Below, one piece after another: positions 18,855 to 29,371 of a stretch of 64,000 nt of DNA (the first letter of the stretch is position 1; each line of letters opens with the position of its first letter). Source of the stretch: Nocardioides sp. SR21 (GTDB lineage: Bacteria; Actinomycetota; Actinomycetes; Propionibacteriales; Nocardioidaceae); contig NZ_JAKWJR010000007.1 in assembly GCF_022761125.1 (NCBI RefSeq), forward strand, positions 1 through 64,000. Direction: 5' to 3'. The notes beneath the pieces are model-generated. The model was given only the letters and a program-made list of their open reading frames with translations, did no database searches and was not told where the DNA came from. The position numbers and the translations under genes were made by a program.

Positions 18855-21800
18855 GGCCCACCGATCCGCGGGTCCGGCAGCAGCTGGCGCCTGCGCGGCG
18901 GCCGCTCGCCGTCGTGCTGGTGGCGGGCGTCCTCGGCAGCCTGCTCCTGGTCGGCCAGGCCTGGGCGGTCACCGAGCTGATCCTGGCCGCGATCGGCGAC
19001 GGTCCGGTCGGTGCCTGGGCCCTGGCGGTCGTCGCGGTGTTCGCGGCCCGGTCGCTCGTCGGTTGGACGAGCGACGCGATGGCCGCGCGGGCGGCCGCGC
19101 TCGTCGGCGGCGACGTACGGCGGCGCGTGGTCGGCGCGATCCTGCGCGACGGCGGTGCCGGCCGGCCCACCGGCGAGCTCGCCGGGCTGGCGACGCGAGG
19201 CGCGAGCGCCGCCGAGCCGTACCTCACCCGCTACGTGCCGACGCTCGTGCTCGCCGGCGTGCTGCCGGTCGTGACGCTGGTGGCGATCGCAACGCAGGAC
19301 CCGATGAGCGCGCTGATCGTCGTGGTGACGCTGCCGCTGATCCCGGTGTTCGGCATCCTCGTCGGCCTCGCCACCCAGGACCGCGCCCGGTCGCAGTGGC
19401 GCGCGCTCACCTCACTGTCAGGGCACTTCCTGGACGTGATGCGCGGGCTGCCGACGCTGGTCGCGTTCCGGCGGGCGGAGGCGCAGTCGGCGACGATCCG
19501 TGCGGTGACCGAGCGGTACCGCGCGCGCACGCTGCGCACCCTCCAGGTCGCGTTCGCGTCCTCCGCGGTGCTGGAGCTGGTGGCCACGCTGTCGGTCGCG
19601 CTGGTCGCGGTCACGGTCGGCATCCGGCTCGCGCACGGCGACCTCGACCTCGAGACCGCCCTGGTCGTGCTGCTGCTCGCGCCGGAGGCGTACTGGCCGC
19701 TGCGCCGCGTCGGGCAGGAGTTCCATGCCGCGGCCGAGGGTGTCGCGACGTTCGAGGCGGCGAGCGAGCTCACCGGCGCCGCTGACGCGACGCCCACCCG
19801 GCGGCCCGGCGCGCTGGTCGTCGAGCACGTGTCGGTGCTGCGGCCCGGCCGCGCCGTACCCGCCCTCGACGACGTCAGCCTGGCCGTCCCCGACCGCGGG
19901 GTGCTCGCGATCACCGGCCCGTCCGGCTGCGGCAAGTCCACGCTGCTGGCGGTGCTCGCCGGGCTGCTCGAGCCGACGTCCGGCGTCGTGCACGGCCCGC
20001 CGCGCGACCGGATCGCGTGGCTGCCGCAACGTCCGGTCTTCGTCGCGGGCACCGTCGCCGACAACCTGCGCCTCGCGGTGCCGTCCGCGACCGACGACCA
20101 GCTCCGCGCGGCGCTCGCGCAGGTCGCGTTCCCCGTCGACCTCGACACCCCGCTCGGCGAGGACGGCGCCACGCTGTCGGCCGGCGAGCGGGCGCGCCTG
20201 GCGCTCGCCCGGGTGGTGCTGGCCGAGCGGCCCTACGTGCTGCTCGACGAGCCGACCGCGCACCTCGACCCGGAGACCGAGCGGGTCATCGCCGAGACCG
20301 TCCGCGAGCTCGGCCGGCGCAGCGCGGTCGTCGTGGTCGCGCACCGCCCGGCACTGGTCGCGCTCGCGGACCGCGTCGTCACGCTGCCGGTACCCGAGGC
20401 CGTCGTTCCGGTGCGGCCCGCGTCGGTCGCCGCTCGCCCCACGCCGCCTGCCGAGCCGGTCGAGGAGAAGCGCCACGGACTGGGGCTGCCCACGATCCTG
20501 GGAGGCCTGGCGTCGGCGTCCGGGGTCGCGCTCACCGCGACCGCCGGGTGGCTGATCGTCGAGGCGTCGACGCAGCCGCCGATCATGACGCTGCTGGTGG
20601 CGATCGTCGCGGTGCGCACGTTCGGCATCGCGCGGCCCGTGCTGCGGTACGCCGAGCGGCTGCGGTCCCACGACGTCGTGCTCGGCATGCTCGCCGACCG
20701 CCGGGTCGAGGTGTACGACGCGGTCGTCCCCCTCACTCCCGGCGCCCTCGGCCGCCGGCGCGGCGACCTGCTCGCCGCGGTCGTCGACGACGTCGACAGC
20801 GTGCTGGACCGTGAGCTGCGCGTGCGGATGCCGGTGCGCGGCTTCGCGATCGCCGCCGCGCTCGCGCTGGTGTTCACGGCGTTCACGGCCCCGGTCGTGG
20901 TGCCGGTGGTGCTCGGGCTGTGCGCCGCCGGCGCGGTCGGGTACCTGCTCGCCCGGCGGGGTGCGGCCCGCGCCGAGCGCGTCGCGGTCGCCACCCGCGC
21001 GGAGCTGTCCGAGGCGGTCGTCGAGGCCGCGCAGACCGCGAGCGAGCTGACGATGTGGCAGGCCGAGCAGCGTGCGGTCGCCCGGGTCGCGGCGCTCGGC
21101 GACGAGCTCGGCCGGCGTACCGTCGCCGCGGCCACCTGGGCCGCGTCCGGCCGAGCGCTCGTGCTGCTGTGCTCGGGACTCGGCGTGGCCGCCGCCGCGC
21201 TGCTGCTGCCCGGGCGGGTGTCCGACCCGCTGCTGGCCCTGCTCGCGCTGCTCCCGCTCGCGCTCGGCGAGGCCGCGGCCGGGCTGGCCGATGCGGGTGC
21301 GCTCGCCAGCCGGACCCGTGCCGCGGAGGACCGGCTCGCCGCCCTGGCGGACCGTGAGCCCGCGGTGCGCGACCCCGGGACCGCGGTGGCCCTCGCCGAC
21401 CACGACGTGGCCGTCACCGGGGTCGCGGCCGCATGGGACGGGCGTGAGGTGCTGCGCGACCTCGACCTGACACTGGCGCCGGGCGAGCGGGTCGCGGTCG
21501 TCGGCCCGACCGGCTCCGGCAAGAGCACCCTGGCCTCGCTGCTGCTGCGGTTCGTCGACCCGACCCGCGGGGTGGTGTCGCTGGGCGGCCGCGCGCTGCC
21601 GGACCTGGCGCTCGACGACGTGCGCCGTACCGTCGGCCTCGTCGACGACGACCCCCACGTCTTCGCCACCACGCTGGGGGAGAACGTGCGGCTGGCCCGG
21701 CCGTCGGCCACGGACGCCGAGGTCGAGCTCGCCCTGCGCGCGGCGCGGCTCGGCGACTGGCTCGACGCGCTGCCCGACGGGACGGCCAGCTGGCTCGGCG

Positions 21801-22051
21801 ACGGCCACGCGGACGTGTCCGGGGGCGAGCGGGCCCGGATCGCGATCGCCCGGTCACTGCTCGCCGACCAGCCGGTGCTCGTGCTCGACGAGCCGGCCGC
21901 GCACCTCGACGGCGCGACCGCCGAGGCGCTGGCCGCCGAGGTCCTCGACAGCTCCGGTCGCTCCGTCGTCTGGATCACGCACGCGGAGGCGGGGCTGGAC
22001 CGCGTCGACCGGGTGCTCAGCCTGGACCTGATAGGAAGTGCGCATGACTGA
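18851..22051 (+). CDS. cydDC: Fused CydD-CydC ABC transporter for cytochrome bd assembly
   Basis: 1066 aa, two complete ABC exporter halves in one chain. First half (1-about 530): six-helix TMD, Walker A ITGPSGCGKSTLLAVL, signature LSAGERARLALAR and Walker B VLLDEPTAHLD. Second half: TMD from about 535, Walker A VVGPTGSGKSTLASLL, signature VSGGERARIAIAR and Walker B LVLDEPAAHLD with HITHAE-type switch region WITHAEAG. CydDC exports glutathione/cysteine in E. coli and is needed for haem insertion into cytochrome bd; recent work also implicates haem. Fusion is frequent in actinobacteria. It overlaps devR by 8 bases. Confidence 0.94.
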   Translation: MRPTDPRVRQQLAPARRPLAVVLVAGVLGSLLLVGQAWAVTELILAAIGDGPVGAWALAVVAVFAARSLVGWTSDAMAARAAALVGGDVRRRVVGAILRDGGAGRPTGELAGLATRGASAAEPYLTRYVPTLVLAGVLPVVTLVAIATQDPMSALIVVVTLPLIPVFGILVGLATQDRARSQWRALTSLSGHFLDVMRGLPTLVAFRRAEAQSATIRAVTERYRARTLRTLQVAFASSAVLELVATLSVALVAVTVGIRLAHGDLDLETALVVLLLAPEAYWPLRRVGQEFHAAAEGVATFEAASELTGAADATPTRRPGALVVEHVSVLRPGRAVPALDDVSLAVPDRGVLAITGPSGCGKSTLLAVLAGLLEPTSGVVHGPPRDRIAWLPQRPVFVAGTVADNLRLAVPSATDDQLRAALAQVAFPVDLDTPLGEDGATLSAGERARLALARVVLAERPYVLLDEPTAHLDPETERVIAETVRELGRRSAVVVVAHRPALVALADRVVTLPVPEAVVPVRPASVAARPTPPAEPVEEKRHGLGLPTILGGLASASGVALTATAGWLIVEASTQPPIMTLLVAIVAVRTFGIARPVLRYAERLRSHDVVLGMLADRRVEVYDAVVPLTPGALGRRRGDLLAAVVDDVDSVLDRELRVRMPVRGFAIAAALALVFTAFTAPVVVPVVLGLCAAGAVGYLLARRGAARAERVAVATRAELSEAVVEAAQTASELTMWQAEQRAVARVAALGDELGRRTVAAATWAASGRALVLLCSGLGVAAAALLLPGRVSDPLLALLALLPLALGEAAAGLADAGALASRTRAAEDRLAALADREPAVRDPGTAVALADHDVAVTGVAAAWDGREVLRDLDLTLAPGERVAVVGPTGSGKSTLASLLLRFVDPTRGVVSLGGRALPDLALDDVRRTVGLVDDDPHVFATTLGENVRLARPSATDAEVELALRAARLGDWLDALPDGTASWLGDGHADVSGGERARIAIARSLLADQPVLVLDEPAAHLDGATAEALAAEVLDSSGRSVVWITHAEAGLDRVDRVLSLDLIGSAHD

Positions 22052-22703
22052 GGGCACGATCCGCGTCTACCTCCTCGACGACCACGAGGTCGTCCGGCAA
22101 GGCCTGCGCGCGCTCCTGGAGAGTGCCGGCGGCATCGAGGTGGTCGGCGAGTCCGGGTCGGCAGAGGACGCTGCGCACCGGATCCCCGCGCTGCGCCCGC
22201 ACGTCGCGGTGCTCGACGCCCGGCTCCCGGACGGCTCGGGCATCGAGGTCTGCCGCACCGTGCGGGCCGTCGACCCGTCCATCCAGGCGCTGATCCTCAC
22301 GTCGTACGACGACGACGAGGCGCTGTTCGCGGCGATCATGGCGGGCGCGGCCGGCTACGTGCTCAAGGAGATCAAGGGGCGTGACCTGATCTCGGCGATC
22401 CGCCAGGTGGCCGAGGGCAAGTCGCTGATCGACCCGAGCCTGACCGCGCGGGTGCTGGAGCGCGTGCGCAACCCTCCGCGGACCGCGCCGGAGCTCGCCG
22501 ACCTGACCGAGCAGGAGCTGAAGCTGCTCGAGCTGATCGCCGAGGGGCTCACCAACCGGCAGATCGGGGAGCGGATGTTCCTGGCCGAGAAGACGGTCAA
22601 GAACTACGTGTCGAGCATCCTCGCCAAGCTCGGGCTCGAGCGGCGTACCCAGGCCGCGGTCCTCGCCAGCAAGCTGCTGGACCCCGAGACCGGTCACCTC
22701 TGA
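22044..22703 (+). CDS. devR: DevR/DosR-type response regulator
   Basis: 219 aa from ATG 22044, seven bases after AGGA; it overlaps cydDC. Receiver domain: DDHEVVRQGLRALL, phospho-acceptor in VAVLDARLPDGSGIEV (Asp54 region), switch LTSYDDDEA and Lys in YVLKEIKG. The LuxR/NarL HTH reads LTNRQIGERMFLAEKTVKNY then VSSILAKLGLERRTQAAV, nearly the same as the DNA-contact helices of M. tuberculosis DosR. It should bind the boxes at 16163 and 24801 and activate the hypoxic regulon. It ends 12 bp from the convergent devS stop. Confidence 0.93.
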   Translation: MTEGTIRVYLLDDHEVVRQGLRALLESAGGIEVVGESGSAEDAAHRIPALRPHVAVLDARLPDGSGIEVCRTVRAVDPSIQALILTSYDDDEALFAAIMAGAAGYVLKEIKGRDLISAIRQVAEGKSLIDPSLTARVLERVRNPPRTAPELADLTEQELKLLELIAEGLTNRQIGERMFLAEKTVKNYVSSILAKLGLERRTQAAVLASKLLDPETGHL

Positions 22704-22715
22704 CCACGGCTGCCC

Positions 22716-24750
<2,035 letters not shown>

Positions 24751-24800
24751 GGCTACCTCCTCTGGGATTACCCCATCGTGAATCGCGCCACGCCTGGACG

Positions 24801-24819
24801 TCAGGGCCGATAGTCCCGA
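24801..24819. promoter_or_regulatory. DosR/DevR-like box upstream of the PPOX-devS unit
   Basis: On the minus strand, TCGGGACTATCGGCCCTGA matches the DosR consensus core GGGACTWWAGTCCC at 12 of 14 positions. It is 51 bp upstream of the PPOX start, in the right place for an activator site. Confidence 0.68.
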
Positions 24820-24829
24820 CTTCGGAGGT

Positions 24830-25393
24830 CTACGGTGTGCGGCCGAGCAGCGCGGCGAGCCGATCGATGGCCCGCGCGTCGTCGGAGATCGGCTGCGGCG
24901 GGCCGAACGGCGTGCGGTCCGCGGGCAGCCGCTCCATCAGCGCCCGGCTGTGGGCGATGGCCCGCTCGGCCACCGCGCCGTCGATCGAGAGCGGCAGGTC
25001 GGCGCCGCGGGCGAGGTCCCACCCGTGCACCAGCGCCTCGATCGTGCGCAGCTCGGCGATGTGCGTGGGCGGCATCGGGCCGATGCCGGTCGGGTACGTC
25101 GCGCCCGGGTCGGCGGCGGCCAGCGCGTCGCGCAGCTCCCGGGCGCCGAGCTCGTAGGCGCGCGGCAGGTCCTCGAGGTCGACGGTCCGGGCGGCAGCGT
25201 CGATCCCCTCGAGGTCGTACTGCGTGCCGCCGAGCGACGTCGTGAACGCCCGCTCGCCGACCATCAGGTGCCGCAGCACGGCCGCGACGTCCCAGCCGTC
25301 GCACGGCGTCGGCAGGTCCCAGTCGTCCGGTGCCACGCCGACGGCGATCACGGTGACGGCGTTCTGGGCGTGCGCGAGGTCGTCGAGGTTCAC
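24830..25393 (-). CDS. TIGR03086-type DinB/maleylpyruvate isomerase-like protein
   Basis: 187 aa from GTG 25393. The N-terminal four-helix bundle typical of mycothiol-dependent maleylpyruvate isomerase-like proteins is seen in DWDLPTPCDGWDVAAVLRHL, with the metal-type His, and ELRTIEALVHGWDLARG later. These proteins use or are thought to use mycothiol or related thiols as a cofactor; the specific reaction is unknown. It is divergent from the enoyl-CoA hydratase gene (26 bp apart). Confidence 0.82.
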   Translation of the reverse strand: MNLDDLAHAQNAVTVIAVGVAPDDWDLPTPCDGWDVAAVLRHLMVGERAFTTSLGGTQYDLEGIDAAARTVDLEDLPRAYELGARELRDALAAADPGATYPTGIGPMPPTHIAELRTIEALVHGWDLARGADLPLSIDGAVAERAIAHSRALMERLPADRTPFGPPQPISDDARAIDRLAALLGRTP

Positions 25394-25419
25394 GGCGACA
25401 CTGTGCCACCCTCTCCACC

Positions 25420-26223
25420 ATGTCCTTCGTCCTGGTCGACCGGCCGGTCCCCGAGGTCGCGGTCGTCACCCTGAACCGGCCCGAGCGCATGAACGCGATG
25501 GCGTACGACGTGATGGTGCCGTTCCGCGAGGCGCTGCTCTCGCTCGGCTCGGACAACGGGGTGCGGGCGGTCGTCGTGACCGGCGCGGGCTCGGGGTTCT
25601 GCTCCGGCGCCGACCAGGAGTCGGCCGGCGTACCGCCCGGGGTGGCCGGCGTGACGCGGCCGACGTACGCCCTGCGCGCGATGGAGGCGCTCGAGGACGT
25701 CGTGCTGACGATCAGGCGGCTGCACCAGCCGGTGATCGCGGCCGTCAACGGCGCGGCGATCGGCGGCGGGCTCTGCCTGGCGCTCGCCTGCGACCTGCGC
25801 CTGGCCGCGCCGACGGCGTACTTCCGCGCGGCGGGGATCAACAACGGCCTGACCGCCAGCGAGCTCGGGCTGTCGTTCCTGCTGCCGCGCGCGGTCGGGT
25901 CGACGCGGGCCGCCGACATCATGCTGACCGGGCGCGACGTCTCGGCAGAGGAGGCGGAGCGGATCGGGCTGGTGTCGTCCGTGGAGCCCGACGTGGTCGG
26001 CGCCGCCGTGTCGAGGGGGCAGACGATCGCCGGCTTCTCGCAGCCCGGCGTCGAGCTGACCAAGAAGTCGCTGCACGCCGGCCAGTCCGCCACCTCGCTG
26101 GAGACGTACCTGTCGTCGGAGGGGATCGGTCAGCTCTACCTGCGCCTGCTCACCGGCAACTTCGAGGAGGCGACGCTGGCCCGGCGCGAGGGCCGGGCGC
26201 CGAGGTTCACCGACGAGCGGTAG
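25420..26223 (+). CDS. Enoyl-CoA hydratase/isomerase family protein
   Basis: 267 aa. Crotonase fold: VAVVTLNRPERMNAMAYDVM, first oxyanion segment GSGFCSGAD, second oxyanion segment AAVNGAAIGGGLCLALACDL and catalytic region NGLTASELGLSFLLPR. It hydrates 2-enoyl-CoA in fatty-acid, sterol or aromatic-acid degradation; the paralogue cannot be fixed. It is monocistronic. Its TAG (26221-26223) is exactly the first three bases of a 59-bp tandem repeat array, so the array begins at the stop codon. Confidence 0.88.
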   Translation: MSFVLVDRPVPEVAVVTLNRPERMNAMAYDVMVPFREALLSLGSDNGVRAVVVTGAGSGFCSGADQESAGVPPGVAGVTRPTYALRAMEALEDVVLTIRRLHQPVIAAVNGAAIGGGLCLALACDLRLAAPTAYFRAAGINNGLTASELGLSFLLPRAVGSTRAADIMLTGRDVSAEEAERIGLVSSVEPDVVGAAVSRGQTIAGFSQPGVELTKKSLHAGQSATSLETYLSSEGIGQLYLRLLTGNFEEATLARREGRAPRFTDER

Positions 26224-26513
26224 CGGTGTGCTGTCGTCGTCGCAGGTTCACCAGGTTATGCAGGCGAACCTGCACTTGCGGTAGCGGGTGTGCTGTCGTC
26301 GCAGGTTCACCAGGTTATGCAGGCGAACCTGCACTTGCGGTAGCGGGTGTGCTGTCGTCGCAGGTTCACCAGGTTATGCAGGCGAACCTGCACTTGCGGT
26401 AGCGGGTGTGCTGTCGTCGCAGGTTCACCAGGTTATGCAGGCGAACCTGCACTTGCGGTAGCGGGTGTGCTGTCGTCGCAGGTCCACCAGGTTATGCAGG
26501 CGAACCTGCACTT
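26221..26513. repeat. 59-bp tandem repeat array, five copies, each with a hairpin
   Basis: Copies: 26221-26281 (61 bp, small indels), 26282-26340, 26341-26399, 26400-26458 and 26459-26513 (truncated). The middle units are identical; copy 5 differs by one base in the left arm. Each contains an inverted repeat GCAGGTTCACC-AGGTTATGCA-GGCGAACCTGC: 11-bp arms with one mismatch and a 10-base loop (for example 26301-26332). Between the arrays of stems the spacer CACTTGCGGTAGCGGGTGTG is conserved too. No protein is plausible here. Confidence 0.95.
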
Positions 26514-26542
26514 CTCATGGCATGCAGACCGTGAGAAGTGAC

Positions 26543-26628
26543 GGTTCACCCACTGAACATGGTGAACCTGTGACCGTGAACCTGTAACCGCTGAACATGG
26601 TGAACCCGTGACCGTGAACCTGCGACCG
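26543..26628. repeat. Sixth related hairpin and a 38-bp direct duplication
   Basis: GGTTCACC-CACTGAACAT-GGTGAACC (26543-26568) has perfect 8-bp arms and the same 10-base loop length as the array hairpins. It overlaps a 38-bp direct repeat (26553-26590 and 26591-26628, about three differences) rich in GTGAACC. Confidence 0.85.
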
Positions 26629-26634
26629 GCCGAC

Positions 26635-27000
26635 CTACGACACCTCGCCGTCGACGTACACCCAGCGCCCGCCGCGCTGTTCGAACCTGCTGACCTCGTG
26701 CATCGACCCGGCCCGCCCGCCCTGCTCGAACGTCGCCACGAACTCGACCCGGTCCTCGCTCGCGTCGACGATCGTGAGCCCGGTCCAGGTCAGCCCGAGG
26801 TCGGGGGAGAGGTCGTCGGGCCGGGTGCGCGGGTGCCAGGTGCGGAACACGTAGTCCACGTCGCCGACGGCGTACGCCGCGTAGCGCGACCGCATCAGCT
26901 CCTCGGCGGTCGTCGCCTGGGCGGCACCGCGGTGCAGCCGGCCGCAGCAGCGGTCGTACGGCGTGCCCGACCCGCAGGGGCACGCGGGCTGGAGATCCAT
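26635..27000 (-). CDS. YchJ/UPF0225 family protein with SEC-C motif
   Basis: 121 aa. The N-terminal SEC-C zinc motif CPCGSGTPYDRCCGRLH is followed by the NTF2-like YchJ domain (LMRSRYAAYAVGDVDYVFRT, TWHPRTRPD, FVATFEQGGRAGSMHEVSRF). Function is not established; the zinc motif suggests protein or nucleic-acid binding. It ends against the hairpin repeats, and its start is close to the next + gene (divergent). Confidence 0.88.
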   Translation of the reverse strand: MDLQPACPCGSGTPYDRCCGRLHRGAAQATTAEELMRSRYAAYAVGDVDYVFRTWHPRTRPDDLSPDLGLTWTGLTIVDASEDRVEFVATFEQGGRAGSMHEVSRFEQRGGRWVYVDGEVS

Positions 27001-27022
27001 GCCTGGACCCTACGATGCTCAG

Positions 27023-27469
27023 GTGACCGACTCGGCCGGTGAGATCAAGGAGATCGACGATGCCCTCGAGGCGATCCGCAAGGCGCTGTACGCGCTGAAC
27101 CAGGCCGAGGAGAGGCTGCGCGACGCGCGCACCTGGTCGACGTACGACAGCTGGTTCGGTGGCTTCGCCGCGAGCGTGCTCAAGCGGCAGAAGGTGGACC
27201 GGGCGGACCAGTCGGTGCGCAGCGTCGACTACGCGCTGGCCGAGGTACGCCGCGAGCTCGCGGACGTCGACATCCACGACGTCGGCGGCCTCGGGGTCGG
27301 ATCGACGGCGCGCACGCTCGACGTGTGGTTCGACAACCTCTTCACCGACCTGTGGATCGGGCGCCGGCTGAAGAAGGCGCAGGAGCGCAGCTCTCGGATC
27401 TCCCGGGCGCTGGTCACCATGCAGTCGCAGCTGCAGGGCCGTCGCGCGGAGCTGCTCACGAAACCCTGA
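27023..27469 (+). CDS. Coiled-coil hypothetical protein
   Basis: 148 aa from GTG 27023; longer in-frame starts would overlap the YchJ coding region. It is mostly alpha-helical and charged: EIKEIDDALEAIRKALYALN, WFGGFAASVLKRQKVDRADQ and, at the C-terminus, LKKAQERSSRISRALVTMQS. The helices fit an antiparallel coiled coil. I recognise no family and see no signal or membrane segment. It is 35 bp upstream of the MoxR gene and may share its transcript. Confidence 0.7.
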   Translation: MTDSAGEIKEIDDALEAIRKALYALNQAEERLRDARTWSTYDSWFGGFAASVLKRQKVDRADQSVRSVDYALAEVRRELADVDIHDVGGLGVGSTARTLDVWFDNLFTDLWIGRRLKKAQERSSRISRALVTMQSQLQGRRAELLTKP

Positions 27470-27504
27470 CGCCCGGATTGGATCGCGGCAGTAGCGTGAG
27501 GGTC

Positions 27505-28902
27505 GTGACTGCTCCCTCCGTTCAGCCCACCATCGGCACGGTCGGAGAGCTGCGTGCCTCCGGCCACGTCCAGAAGTCCCTGCGCGAGGAGATCCGCGCG
27601 AACCTGCTCGCCGCGCTCCGCGAGGGCCGGGACCCGTGGCCGGGCCTGCACGGCTTCGACGACACCGTGATCCCGCAGCTCGAGCGCGCCCTGATCGCCG
27701 GGCACGACGTGGTGCTGCTCGGTGAGCGCGGCCAGGGCAAGACCCGGCTGCTGCGCACGATGATCGGGCTGCTCGACGAGTGGACGCCGGTGATCTCCGG
27801 CTCCGAGCTCGGCGAGCACCCGTACGAACCGATCACGCACGCGTCCAAGGCCGCGGTCGCGACGTACGGCGACGACCTGCGCGTCTCGTGGCGCCACCGT
27901 GACGAGCGGTACGCCGAGAAGCTCGCCACCCCGGACACCAGCGTCGCCGACCTGATCGGTGACGTCGACCCGATGAAGGTCGCCGAGGGCCGGTCGCTGG
28001 GTGACCCCGAGACCATCCACTTCGGGCTGATCCCGCGCAGCCACCGCGGCATCGTCGCGATCAACGAGCTGCCCGACCTCGCCGAGCGGATCCAGGTCGC
28101 GATGCTCAACGTGATGGAGGAGCGCGACATCCAGATCCGCGGCTACGTGCTGCGGCTGCCGCTCGACGTGCTGGTGGTTGCCAGCGCGAACCCCGAGGAC
28201 TACACCAACCGCGGCCGCATCATCACCCCGCTCAAGGACCGCTTCGGCGCGGAGATCCGCACCCACTACCCGACCGAGCTCGAGGACGAGGTCGCGGTGA
28301 TCCGGCAGGAGGCCGACCTGGTCGCCGAGGTGCCGGACGCGCTGATCGAGGTGCTGGCCCGGTTCACCCGCCAGCTGCGCGAGTCCAACGCCGTCGACCA
28401 GCGCTCGGGTGTCTCCGCGCGGTTCGCGATCGCGGGCGCCGAGACCATCGCCGCCGCCGCTCTGCACCGCGCCACCTCCCAGGGCGAGGACGAGGCCGTC
28501 GCCCGGGTCGTCGACCTGGAGACCGCGGTCGACGTGCTGGGCGGCAAGATCGAGTTCGAGAGCGGCGAGGAGGGTCGCGAGACCGAGATCCTCACGCACC
28601 TGCTCCGCACCGCGACCGCCGAGGCCGTCCGCACGCACTTCCGCGGGCTCGACTTCGCACTGCTGGTCGAGGCGATCGAGAACGGCGCGATGGTCACCAC
28701 CGGCGAGCAGGTCACGGCGCGCGACTTCCTCACCGGCCTGCCGGTGCTGGGCGAGTCCGAGCTGTACGACGACGTGTGCGAGCGCTTCGGCGCGACCAAC
28801 GACGGCGAGCGGGCGTGCGCGATCGAGCTCGCGCTCGAAGGCCTGTACCTCGCCCGGAAGATCGGGAAGGACACCGACGGCTCGGAGACCGTCTATGGCT
28901 GA
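27505..28902 (+). CDS. MoxR/Mg-chelatase-like AAA+ ATPase
   Basis: 465 aa from GTG 27505 (GTG 27496, three codons longer, is an alternative). Conserved start TIGTVGELRASGHVQKSLRE. The AAA+ domain has Walker A VVLLGERGQGKTRLLRTM, Walker B region GIVAINELPDL, sensor ASANPEDYTNRGRI and an arginine-finger region LKDRFGAEI. It is the chaperone-like partner of the VWA protein encoded two genes downstream; such pairs remodel or insert cofactors into client proteins. The client is unknown. It overlaps the GNAT gene by 8 bases. Confidence 0.9.
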   Translation: MTAPSVQPTIGTVGELRASGHVQKSLREEIRANLLAALREGRDPWPGLHGFDDTVIPQLERALIAGHDVVLLGERGQGKTRLLRTMIGLLDEWTPVISGSELGEHPYEPITHASKAAVATYGDDLRVSWRHRDERYAEKLATPDTSVADLIGDVDPMKVAEGRSLGDPETIHFGLIPRSHRGIVAINELPDLAERIQVAMLNVMEERDIQIRGYVLRLPLDVLVVASANPEDYTNRGRIITPLKDRFGAEIRTHYPTELEDEVAVIRQEADLVAEVPDALIEVLARFTRQLRESNAVDQRSGVSARFAIAGAETIAAAALHRATSQGEDEAVARVVDLETAVDVLGGKIEFESGEEGRETEILTHLLRTATAEAVRTHFRGLDFALLVEAIENGAMVTTGEQVTARDFLTGLPVLGESELYDDVCERFGATNDGERACAIELALEGLYLARKIGKDTDGSETVYG

Positions 28903-29371
28903 CCCCGCCACGATCCGACCGGGCACCGTCGCGGACGCCGCGTCGCTGGCCGAGCTCGGGCGTGCGGTCATCCCCGCGACCTACGGGCACCTCTCCGAGG
29001 CCGAGGCGACCCACACCCTTGAGACCTGGTGGTCGGAGGAGGCGCTCGCCGAGTCGCTCGAACGCATCCCGCACTGGGTCGCCGTCGGCCCCACCGACCG
29101 CGTCGTGGGCGTCAGCAACCTGGGCACCCGCGACGACCGCAACGTCATGTGGAAGCTCTACATCCACCCCGACCAGCAGGGCACCGGGCTCGGCCGCGCG
29201 CTGCTCGACAGGGTCATCGAGGAGAACGGCGACCAGCCGCTGTGGCTCTCGTACGTCGAGGGCAACGAGCGGGCGGCCGGGTTCTACGTCGCGCACGGCT
29301 TCGTCGAGCAGCATCGTGCCCCGGACCCGCCGTACCCCGACCAGGTGTGGATGCGGAGGGATCCGTCGTGA
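28895..29371 (+). CDS. GNAT family N-acetyltransferase
   Basis: 158 aa from ATG 28895. Motif A is LYIHPDQQGTGLGRALLDRV (acetyl-CoA pyrophosphate-binding QxxGxG/A type). It is followed by WLSYVEGNERAAGFYVAHGF, the motif B region. It transfers an acetyl group to an amine on a small molecule or protein. It is sandwiched between the MoxR and VWA genes, overlapping each (8 and 4 bases). This position suggests it modifies something in that system, but that is inference. Confidence 0.88.
   Translation: MADPATIRPGTVADAASLAELGRAVIPATYGHLSEAEATHTLETWWSEEALAESLERIPHWVAVGPTDRVVGVSNLGTRDDRNVMWKLYIHPDQQGTGLGRALLDRVIEENGDQPLWLSYVEGNERAAGFYVAHGFVEQHRAPDPPYPDQVWMRRDPS

Noticed and set aside
26221..26513. CRISPR array
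   Set aside because: Repeats are contiguous 59-bp units with no variable spacers, and no cas gene is present.
26347..26541. Small reading frame inside the 59-bp array
   Set aside because: Its sequence is the repeat translated; no start context.
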